Below, one piece after another: positions 15,173 to 21,695 of a stretch of DNA of 32,301 nt. Location of the stretch: the NCBI GenBank assembly GCA_964458645.1, contig CAYWJU010000017.1, forward strand, positions 1 through 32,301, written 5' to 3'. Below the pieces are notes generated by a model. That model did not search any database. It was not told where the DNA came from and was given only the letters and a program-made list of their open reading frames with translations. The DNA is from DAORHV01 sp964458645. Lineage in GTDB: Bacteria > Patescibacteriota > Gracilibacteria > Peribacterales > Peribacteraceae. Each line of letters starts with the position of its first letter. Positions within the stretch are counted from its first letter, which is position 1. The position numbers were made by a program, and so were the translations under genes.

Positions 15173-17029
15173 CTAGCCTCCGAACGTGAAGGCATATGCC
15201 TCCAGGCCGGAACCTTCCAGCTTCAAGATGAGCTCGTGCTCGCCGTACGCACCCGTAAACAGGTTGTACGAATCGAACAGGCTGATATCGAACTTCTTCA
15301 CGGACTTGCCGTCGATAAACACTTCGGCCATCTTTTTGTTCTTGGTGGAACCAGGACCCAGCACCATGTTGATCTCGCCGCCGAGGAACTTCATACGGAT
15401 TTCTCCGGCTCCGGACTCCATGGTCTGCTGTTCGCCATCGACGACCTTCCAGGTACCTGCCAGGTAGTACTTGTTCAGCGTCATGGCAGCCGGAGCTTTA
15501 TAGGTAACAGGTGCGGCAGACGGCTCACCCTGGCTGTTGCCAAGCGCAGGCCAGCTGCGAGAACCAAGGTACGTTTCGGGCGAGCGCTCCATGCCCGCAT
15601 TCGGCTTGGCGGCCTCTTCGGTCTGGCCAGCGCCCTCCGGCAATGCAACGCCCACTTCCAGCAACAGGCTGGCGATAGCCTTGTCGGTCTCTTCGTAATC
15701 GCCCTCGCCGAAATGCGTGTAACGAATGTACCCGTCGGCATCGATGAGATACTTGGCCGGCCAGTAACGGTTGGCGAAAGAATCCCATGTCTTGAAGTCG
15801 TTGTCCTGGGCGATGGGATACGTCAGTTTGTGGTTCTTGATGGCGGCAGCCACGTTCGTCTCGCTCTTCTCGAACACAAACTCCGGCGTGTGGACGCCAA
15901 GCAGCACAAACGAATCGGTGTCTTTGTACTTGTCCCAGTACCCGCGCAGATACGGCAGCGTGCGGATGCAGTTGATGCAGCTGTACGTCCAGAAGTCGAC
16001 AAGGACCACTTTGCCCTTCAGGTCGGCCTGCGTGAGAGCCGGGCCGTTATGCCAGGGGCCAAGACCGGCAAATTCGGTCGGAGCGCGGACGATTTTGGGG
16101 AGCGTAGGCAAATCCATGGGGTCGGAGGAGGAAGATGTCACAGTTGATGACGAAAGGCTCGATGCAGACTGACCATTTCGGGCTTCCTCGAATGTTTTTC
16201 CAAAGAAACGATCTTCCAATTGTGTTCCGATATCGCCGAATGGCGTGTTGGAAATCAGCCAGATCTGCAGCTGTTGGAACGCCATGAAGTGAAATGCCAA
16301 CGCTGAAGCGACAAGCAAGCCACCTGCGACCATTTTCACATAACCGCTGTATTTGCTGAGCACACGCACCGAGTGCACGGCGGCCTGTCCGCCGTACCCA
16401 ATAACAAGCAGCGGCACCGCGGTGCCTGCTCCGTACGCCAGCAGATATGCGGCAGCCAACGGTCCGGGCTGCTCACGAACGAGCGTGAGTGCAAAACCGA
16501 GCGCAGGGCCCGCACAGGGCACCCACACCAAACCGAGCGTCAGACCGATGATGAACGCGGTCAGAGGAGAATCGGCGCCGAACTCGCTGCGGGCCTTCCC
16601 CTGCACGTCGGAACCCAGTTGCTGAATGCGGGTAGCGGCGCGTCCGCCGATTTCCATGGCGATGACGCCGAACGCGGCGGCAACGCCGACCGAGACCCAG
16701 CCCTTCGATACGAAGAAGTACGCACCCAATACTGCCACGATGTATTGCGTAGGCTTGTTCGCGGTCAAGAAGCCGATGCCGAACAGCAGCAGCAGATAAT
16801 ACGTGGCAATACGGATGTAATCCGCCAATTCGACAAATTGCGAGAGGACAACGAGCAGCAGGAACGTGAACCCCACGAAACTGACGAGCATGCCGCCGAC
16901 GGTGAACAGCGGCCGCCACTTACTGCGTCCGGCAATGCTGACGCCAAGCACAATGGGAATGAGCGGCAAGATGCAGGGCAGCAAAATCGTAAGCATGCCG
17001 GCACCGAACAGGGTGAAAAACAGCGTCAT
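15173..17029 (-). CDS. DipZ-type thiol-disulfide membrane protein (CcdA/DsbD domain plus TlpA-like thioredoxin)
   Basis: A 618-residue fusion. Residues 1-260 are a CcdA-like membrane domain with the redox pair Cys19 (LLPCILPLIP) and Cys172 (VWVPCAGPALG), which carries electrons from cytoplasmic thioredoxin across the membrane. A Ser-rich linker (285-303) leads to a TlpA-like thioredoxin domain (about 310-460) with Cys351 and Cys354 in YSCINCIR, outside the cell membrane. Residues about 490-618 are a beta-rich C-terminal domain found in DipZ proteins. It would supply reductant for extracytoplasmic thiols. The start at 17029 lies 11 bases after the stop of the upstream lipoprotein gene, so the two form an operon; the only sequence before the ATG is CCCCCTTTCTC, with no Shine-Dalgarno site. 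Confidence 0.9.
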   Translation of the reverse strand: MTLFFTLFGAGMLTILLPCILPLIPIVLGVSIAGRSKWRPLFTVGGMLVSFVGFTFLLLVVLSQFVELADYIRIATYYLLLLFGIGFLTANKPTQYIVAVLGAYFFVSKGWVSVGVAAAFGVIAMEIGGRAATRIQQLGSDVQGKARSEFGADSPLTAFIIGLTLGLVWVPCAGPALGFALTLVREQPGPLAAAYLLAYGAGTAVPLLVIGYGGQAAVHSVRVLSKYSGYVKMVAGGLLVASALAFHFMAFQQLQIWLISNTPFGDIGTQLEDRFFGKTFEEARNGQSASSLSSSTVTSSSSDPMDLPTLPKIVRAPTEFAGLGPWHNGPALTQADLKGKVVLVDFWTYSCINCIRTLPYLRGYWDKYKDTDSFVLLGVHTPEFVFEKSETNVAAAIKNHKLTYPIAQDNDFKTWDSFANRYWPAKYLIDADGYIRYTHFGEGDYEETDKAIASLLLEVGVALPEGAGQTEEAAKPNAGMERSPETYLGSRSWPALGNSQGEPSAAPVTYKAPAAMTLNKYYLAGTWKVVDGEQQTMESGAGEIRMKFLGGEINMVLGPGSTKNKKMAEVFIDGKSVKKFDISLFDSYNLFTGAYGEHELILKLEGSGLEAYAFTFGG

Positions 17030-17040
17030 GAGAAAGGGGG

Positions 17041-17502
17041 TTAACGAACCACAAGCTTCTGAAGTTCGACGGGGTTGGGATGAAGAATCGATGACACCTT
17101 TGCACCAGAGCCATTCACGACCACGAACGTATCCGGCAGCAGCACCGTGAATTGCAACATCATGCCCGATGCAGTTCCTGCATCCAGGCGGTAGGTGGAA
17201 ATATTGGCTGCACTCGAACCGTACAACCGGTTCAGAATGCGGTCGCTACGCTGCGAGAAGGCATCTCCGGCTTGAAAGAAGAACAAGACCGCCGGTTTGC
17301 CTTGGCCGATGTCTCCCTCTGCAAAATCACGATAAAACACGTCTGTGGCACGGTGCATCGCCCCGTACTCGCTCATCACGGTTCCGGATGCTGCCAACGT
17401 ATCGCTTTCTGCGGCAGGTGTTTCGGAAATCGGATCTGGCGAAGAGCATGCCGCGAGCAAGAGAGTAGCCGTTCCCAGAATCACCAAGGCTGCATGTCGC
17501 AT
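17041..17502 (-). CDS. Thioredoxin-like lipoprotein without active-site cysteines
   Basis: A 153-residue lipoprotein: a hydrophobic signal peptide ends in the lipobox LLAAC (Cys19), followed by a Ser/Thr/Pro/Ala-rich spacer. The segment GKPAVLFFFQAGDAFSQRSD looks like the beta strand and active-site loop of a thioredoxin, but Ala-Phe-Ser stand where WCxxC would be. TVLLPDTFVVVNGSG resembles the cis-Pro strand. The fold is therefore plausible and thiol chemistry is not. The gene lies 11 bases ahead of the DipZ-type gene, suggesting a partner or substrate-binding role. An extended -10 (TGCTAGAAT, 17513-17521) ends 10 bases before the ATG, so the mRNA is nearly leaderless. Confidence 0.8.
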   Translation of the reverse strand: MRHAALVILGTATLLLAACSSPDPISETPAAESDTLAASGTVMSEYGAMHRATDVFYRDFAEGDIGQGKPAVLFFFQAGDAFSQRSDRILNRLYGSSAANISTYRLDAGTASGMMLQFTVLLPDTFVVVNGSGAKVSSILHPNPVELQKLVVR

Positions 17503-17574
17503 AACGGCACGTATTCTAGCATATCCATGCGAAGACCATGGCAGACTTGGCGCAAAATTCTCCCCACAGGAGAA

Positions 17575-18213
17575 TCAACGGACAAGCTTGTTTTTGGCGG
17601 GCTTGAGCCGAGAGAATGGCAGTAATGCCGCCGACGGATTGCGTGCGGCATTGGTCGCGCGTCCATGCGCTATAAGAAGGTGCGAAAGCAGCGACCAATC
17701 CTGTCGGGGCGTGATACGCATAAGGTCGCGCTCGATTTTCGCCTGCGCGGTGTGACGCGTAAGCCCCAACAACTTGGCGATACGGGTCACATGCGTATCC
17801 ACCGCGATCCCCTCCTCTATACCGTACACCGTGGACAACACGACGGATGCCGTCTTACGACCCACGCCACGCAGCGTGAGCATGTCGGCCATGGTCCGCG
17901 GCACTTCGCCACCGAAATTCGCAATGAGAGTCGTACATGTTTCCCGAATGGCCAACGCCTTCATGCGGAATGTGCCACAAGAATGAATGTCGCGCTCCAG
18001 TGCGCGTTGAGGAACAGCAAGGTAATCCTGTGGCTGCTTATATTTTTTAAACAGCGATTTGGTGACGATATTCACGCGCTTATCCGTGCATTGAGCCGAA
18101 AGAATAGTGGCGACAAGCAGCTCCAACGGCGTAGTCCAATCCAGGGTGCAACCGGCATCGGGATACAGCCGTTTGAGTTTTTTCAGCACGACATCGACTG
18201 GAATTTTCATCAT
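17575..18213 (-). CDS. nth: Endonuclease III homologue lacking the Fe-S cluster cysteines
   Basis: A 212-residue DNA glycosylase/AP lyase of the HhH-GPD family for oxidised pyrimidines. It has the active-site helix LLVATILSAQCTDKRVN, the HhH motif LRGVGRKTASVVL with catalytic Lys120, and AVDTHVTRIAKLLGL with catalytic Asp139. After HGR (183-185), where other members have four cluster cysteines (Cx6Cx2Cx5C), this protein reads ATNAARNPSAALLPFSRL: all four are gone without a shift in alignment. No other reading frame restores them. The open frame is far longer, but the start at 18213 fits homology and a TACACT box six bases upstream. It is divergent from the exonuclease gene. Confidence 0.93.
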   Translation of the reverse strand: MMKIPVDVVLKKLKRLYPDAGCTLDWTTPLELLVATILSAQCTDKRVNIVTKSLFKKYKQPQDYLAVPQRALERDIHSCGTFRMKALAIRETCTTLIANFGGEVPRTMADMLTLRGVGRKTASVVLSTVYGIEEGIAVDTHVTRIAKLLGLTRHTAQAKIERDLMRITPRQDWSLLSHLLIAHGRATNAARNPSAALLPFSRLKPAKNKLVR

Positions 18214-18219
18214 GCCCAC

Positions 18220-18225
18220 AGTGTA
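18220..18225 (-). promoter_or_regulatory. -10 box of nth, leaderless
   Basis: TACACT on the minus strand, exactly six bases before the ATG at 18213. Confidence 0.6.
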
Positions 18226-18270
18226 CCGAACACAGGAGTCCGCGGAGACCATAGATCGCCGGAGTAGCAC

Positions 18271-18299
18271 TTGAAAATCCGGAGGTGGAATCGTACCCT
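18271..18299 (+). promoter_or_regulatory. Promoter of the DnaQ-like gene
   Basis: TTGAAA (18271-18276), a 17-bp spacer and TACCCT (18294-18299), followed by the ATG after eight bases. Confidence 0.55.
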
Positions 18300-18307
18300 C
18301 CGAAGGT

Positions 18308-18889
18308 ATGTCTTCCATGCCTTCGTTCACCGTTTTCGACGTCGAAACCACTGGTCTCGAACCGCGCAAAGGCCACAGGATCATCGAAATCGCCGGACTG
18401 CGGGTGGAGAACGGACAAATCGACGAAACACGTACGTTCGTTTCGCTGGTGAACCCTGAGCGCCAAATCCCATGGGAAGCAAAGCAGGTGAATAAAATCA
18501 GCGACGAGTTGGTGCAAAGCGCCCCGACCATCGACCAGGTGCTACCCAAGTTTTTGGAGTTTGCCCAAGGCTCGTTTTTGGTTGCCCACAACGCCGCATT
18601 CGATATGAGCTTTTTGGATTGCGAGAAGGAATTTTGCTGGGGCTACCTCGATTTGCCGGAATGCTTCTGCACCATGCGTCTGAGCCAGCGAACGTTCCCG
18701 CAGGAGTTCGGCCACAGTCTGGATGCCGTCTCTCGCCGTTTGAATTTGCAGCTGCCGCAGAACCGTCATCGCGCACTGCCGGACGTGATTCTGACTGCCC
18801 ATGCGCTGCTGCGCATGCTTGCGAAGGGCAATATCGGTTCGATTGATGAGTTGCGTGAGGCAGCCAGCATTCGGGCTATGGCAAGGTAA
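18308..18889 (+). CDS. DnaQ-like (DEDDh) 3'-5' exonuclease
   Basis: A 193-residue stand-alone exonuclease domain. ExoI motif is FDVETTG (acidic pair Asp and Glu), ExoII is LVAHNAAFDMSFL, and ExoIII is HRALPDVILTA, with His and Asp for the DEDDh subclass. It resembles the epsilon subunit of DNA polymerase III and the exonuclease domain of PolC, so proofreading or general single-strand trimming are both possible; RNase T is less likely by motif context. ATG at 18308 is used because it lies eight bases after the -10 box; another ATG three codons later also fits. First gene of a plus-strand run with def and gatB, but A/T-rich repeat DNA and a promoter separate it from def. Confidence 0.88.
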   Translation: MSSMPSFTVFDVETTGLEPRKGHRIIEIAGLRVENGQIDETRTFVSLVNPERQIPWEAKQVNKISDELVQSAPTIDQVLPKFLEFAQGSFLVAHNAAFDMSFLDCEKEFCWGYLDLPECFCTMRLSQRTFPQEFGHSLDAVSRRLNLQLPQNRHRALPDVILTAHALLRMLAKGNIGSIDELREAASIRAMAR

Positions 18890-18896
18890 AAACACG

Positions 18897-18958
18897 AAAT
18901 CCCAAAACTCCAAATCTCACACCGCATTTTTTTGATTTGGCATTTGATTTTTTGGGAT
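18897..18958. repeat. A/T-rich imperfect inverted repeat after the exonuclease gene
   Basis: ATCCCAAAA (18899-18907) pairs with TTTTGGGAT (18950-18958), and CCAAATC (18910-18916) pairs with GATTTGG (18934-18940). The left arm AAATCCCAAAACTCCAAAT recurs, inverted and with one base deleted, at 21031-21047. It may serve as a terminator for the exonuclease gene. Confidence 0.65.
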
Positions 18959-18992
18959 GTTCTCTGAGCGTGCATCTGCAGCAGAGTCCTTC

Positions 18993-18998
18993 TAGAAT
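18993..18998 (+). promoter_or_regulatory. -10 box of def, leaderless
   Basis: TAGAAT, exactly six bases before the ATG at 19005. Confidence 0.6.
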
Positions 18999-19004
18999 GC
19001 GCGC

Positions 19005-19478
19005 ATGGCCGTTCTTCCGATCGTCATCGGCGCCGATGCTCCAATCTTGCGCGGCAAAACCAAAAAAGTGCCTAAAATCACCAAGGACGTCCTGAAGTTA
19101 TTGAAGGACATGATCGATACGACGGTGAAAGCCAAGGGCGCAGGGCTTGCCGCGCCGCAAGTGAACCGCATGGAGCGGGTATGCATCGTCATGCTGGAAC
19201 GCAAAAGACTGGTTGCGCTCATCAATCCCGAAATTCTTTGGACAAGCGAGGAAATGGACGTCATGGAAGAGGGCTGCCTGAGTCTGCCCGACGTGTGGGT
19301 GGACGTGCCGCGCCATATCGACATCGTGCTGAGGTTCCAGTCCGTGGATGGCAAGAAGCACGAACGCAAGCTCAGCGGCTTCGACGCGCGCGTGGTACAA
19401 CACGAAGTAGATCACTTGGAAGGCATTCTGATCACCGATCGTACCAAGGAAATCAAGCACTTGCGCCGCCCGCTGTAG
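19005..19478 (+). CDS. def: Peptide deformylase
   Basis: Removes the N-formyl group from nascent proteins using a bound metal ion (iron or zinc). The 157-residue product has normal length and all three signature motifs: GAGLAAPQV, EEGCLSLP (metal Cys) and QHEVDHLEG (two metal His and catalytic Glu). The TAGAAT box six bases before the ATG supports the start at 19005. gatB follows 55 bases later, on the same strand, and is probably co-transcribed. Formyl-initiated synthesis from leaderless mRNA still requires this enzyme, which fits the pattern seen across the window. Confidence 0.97.
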   Translation: MAVLPIVIGADAPILRGKTKKVPKITKDVLKLLKDMIDTTVKAKGAGLAAPQVNRMERVCIVMLERKRLVALINPEILWTSEEMDVMEEGCLSLPDVWVDVPRHIDIVLRFQSVDGKKHERKLSGFDARVVQHEVDHLEGILITDRTKEIKHLRRPL

Positions 19479-19533
19479 ACTCCTCGGGAAACGTTGCCCT
19501 GCAAACCTGGAAACAGGTACTCTCTGCGCACAC

Positions 19534-20979
19534 ATGGCAAACGAACTGGAAGTCATTATCGGGTTGGAGGTCCACGCGCAAATGAACACGAAAACGAAAA
19601 TGTTCTGCGCATGCGACAACGATGCATGGGGCAAGCCGCCGAATACGACCGTGTGTCCGGTGTGCATGGGGCACCCCGGCACGCTCCCTGTGCCCAACCG
19701 CGCCGTCATCGAAAAAGCAATCCGCGCGTCGAAGGCTCTGAAGTGCACCGTGAATGAAAAGAGCCACTTCGACCGCAAGAACTACTTCTACCCGGACTTA
19801 CCGACGGGCTTCCAGATTTCGCAGTACAAACACCCGCTCAGCAGCCACGGAGAGGTGCGCTATTCGATTCAGGAGGCCAACGGCAACAGTGGTACGACCA
19901 TGGTCTGCCGTATTCATCGGCTGCATATTGAAAACGACGCCGGCAAATTGCAGCACCGCGCCAATGGCTCGCTGTGCGACTACAACCGTGCCGGAACGCC
20001 GCTCATGGAAATCGTCACTGAGCCGGATTTGCACTCACCTTTCGAAGCCAGCGCATTCGCCGAGGAGTTGCGCCGCATTCTTATTGCTGCCAACACCAGC
20101 GAAGCCGACATGTACAAAGGCATGATGCGTTTCGACGCGTCTATTTCCTTGCGACCAAAGGGCGACAACAAACTGTATCCGCGCGTGGAAATCAAAAACC
20201 TGAACTCATTCAAGGCACTGGAAAAAGCACTCGCCTACCAAGAGAAAGTACTGCGCAAGTTGTGGGCCGAGGGCAAGCAGCCCACCGGCGAAACCACCGT
20301 GGGTTGGATCGATGAACAAGAGAAGACCGTACTGCTGCGCGACAAGGAATCCGCCGCCGATTACCGCTACTTCCCCGAACCGGATATTCCGCCGCTGGAG
20401 CTCAGCCAGGACTACATCGCCCAGGCCACCGGTGACATGCAGAAGCTGCCGTCCGAAGCCAAAGCGGAGTACGTGGCCATGGGCCTGACCGGAGCCGAAG
20501 CGACCATGCTGGTGGATCAGCCAGCCTTGCAGGTGATGTTCGACGCCGTGCGCTCCGTATCGAATGATGCCAAGCGCGCTTCGTCGTTGGTACTCACGCA
20601 GTTGCTGGGATTCCTGAAGCAGCGCAACCTCATGCTGTCCGAAGGTCCTTCGACCGCTGCCATGGTGGAACTGGCAGGTGAAATCAAAGCAGGGACGATT
20701 TCGGTAAACACCGCCAAGGACGTGCTGGAGAAAATGGTCGACACCAAGAAAACCGCCAAGCAAATCATTAAGGACGAAGGGCTGCAGCAGGTCACCGACA
20801 CCGGTGCCATCGAGAAACTCGTGAAGGACGCCATTGCCGCCAATCCGGTCGCAATCGAGGCCTACAAGGGCGGCAAAGCCTCCGCGCTCGGCGCGGTGGT
20901 GGGCTGGATCATGAAGCAATCCAAGGGCCAGGCCAGTCCGGCCATGGTCAATGAGCTGCTGAAGAAACACATCGGTTAA
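19534..20979 (+). CDS. gatB: Aspartyl/glutamyl-tRNA amidotransferase subunit B
   Basis: The kinase/amidotransferase subunit of GatCAB, which converts Glu-tRNA(Gln) (and Asp-tRNA(Asn)) to Gln- or Asn-tRNA. The 481-residue product has full length. Visible are IGLEVHAQMNTKTKMFC, the zinc-binding CVCMGHPGTLP region (written here as CPVCMGHPGTLPVPN), KNYFYPDLPTGFQISQY, RIHRLHIENDAGK, DYNRAGTPLMEIVTEPD, and the C-terminal YqeY-like tail domain (about 330-481) that binds tRNA. gatA and gatC are not in the window. ATG at 19534 begins the conserved MANELEVIIGLEVH. A TACTCT sequence ends 10 bases upstream and could be a weak -10. It ends near the A/T-rich repeat, facing efp. Confidence 0.97.
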   Translation: MANELEVIIGLEVHAQMNTKTKMFCACDNDAWGKPPNTTVCPVCMGHPGTLPVPNRAVIEKAIRASKALKCTVNEKSHFDRKNYFYPDLPTGFQISQYKHPLSSHGEVRYSIQEANGNSGTTMVCRIHRLHIENDAGKLQHRANGSLCDYNRAGTPLMEIVTEPDLHSPFEASAFAEELRRILIAANTSEADMYKGMMRFDASISLRPKGDNKLYPRVEIKNLNSFKALEKALAYQEKVLRKLWAEGKQPTGETTVGWIDEQEKTVLLRDKESAADYRYFPEPDIPPLELSQDYIAQATGDMQKLPSEAKAEYVAMGLTGAEATMLVDQPALQVMFDAVRSVSNDAKRASSLVLTQLLGFLKQRNLMLSEGPSTAAMVELAGEIKAGTISVNTAKDVLEKMVDTKKTAKQIIKDEGLQQVTDTGAIEKLVKDAIAANPVAIEAYKGGKASALGAVVGWIMKQSKGQASPAMVNELLKKHIG

Positions 20980-20980
20980 A

Positions 20981-21057
20981 GAAAATTTGAAATTTCAAAA
21001 AAGCAAAGCTCAAAATATTGCTATTTTGAACTTGGAGTTTGGGATTTGAAATTTTAT
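20981..21057. repeat. A/T-rich repeat block between convergent gatB and efp
   Basis: The block contains TTCAAAA (20994-21000) opposite TTTTGAA (21024-21030), plus AAATTTGAAATTT-like pieces. Its minus-strand segment AAATCCCAAACTCCAAG (21031-21047) repeats the left arm of the element at 18897-18958. It probably works as a bidirectional terminator. Confidence 0.65.
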
Positions 21058-21627
21058 CTACTTCTTGTCGTTGGCGCGCTCGACGTACTCCCAGCGCTCG
21101 GTGTTGATCTTGATCTTGTCGCCCTCGTTGATGAACAGGGGGACGTTCAAGGTCGCACCGCTCTCCAGCTTGGCCGGCTTGTCGCCGCCTTGGGCGGTGT
21201 CGCCACGCAGACCCGGCTCAGTGGAAACAACCTTCATAACGATGGTCACCGGCAACTGAATACCGATGGGCTTCTCGTCGAACATCAGTGCGTCCACCTC
21301 CAGACCGTCGATGAGGAAGTCTGCTGCGTCGCCTACGGTATCATCCGGCAGCTCGAACTGGTCATAGCTTTCCAGGTCCATGAACACGCGCGTGCCCTGT
21401 CCCTTATAGAGGTACTGGACGTGGCGGTAGCCCACTTCGGCAGGGGCGATTTTCTCGCTACCCTGGAAGTTCTTGGCCATGATGGCACCGGTTTTCAGGT
21501 TCTTGAGTTTGCACTGCATGTTGGCCTTGGACTGGCTCTTGCGTCCGAACTGGGACGACATAACCAGGAAAGGGTCACCATCGAGGGTGATGGCGCGTCC
21601 GGGCTTGAGATCGGTGATCGTGTACAT
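21058..21627 (-). CDS. efp: Elongation factor P with Gln at the loop tip
   Basis: Relieves ribosome stalling at polyproline. The 189-residue product has the three beta-barrel domains: KOW-like (about 1-62), OB (about 65-128) and the C-terminal OB containing TEPGLRGDTAQGG and VPLFINEGDKIKINT. In the domain I loop the sequence is GRKSQSKANMQ. Gap-free alignment to E. coli EF-P places Gln32 at the tip where Lys34 is modified, with Lys30 and Lys34 two residues on either side. No EpmA/EpmB or EarP gene is in the window. The promoter has TTGACT (21679-21684), 17 bp, TTTACT (21656-21661); the leader ends in TTTTTCCCCGTTTTCC without a Shine-Dalgarno site. Confidence 0.96.
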   Translation of the reverse strand: MYTITDLKPGRAITLDGDPFLVMSSQFGRKSQSKANMQCKLKNLKTGAIMAKNFQGSEKIAPAEVGYRHVQYLYKGQGTRVFMDLESYDQFELPDDTVGDAADFLIDGLEVDALMFDEKPIGIQLPVTIVMKVVSTEPGLRGDTAQGGDKPAKLESGATLNVPLFINEGDKIKINTERWEYVERANDKK

Positions 21628-21655
21628 GGAAAACGGGGAAAAACGTAGCTAGAGG

Positions 21656-21684
21656 AGTAAACACAAACGCCCCAAAAGAGTCAA
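21656..21684 (-). promoter_or_regulatory. Promoter of efp
   Basis: Minus strand: TTGACT, a 17-bp spacer, TTTACT. It begins just after the stop codon of the FecR-type gene, so efp can be expressed independently of the sigma/anti-sigma pair. Confidence 0.55.
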
Positions 21685-21695
21685 ACTGCGGCGGC

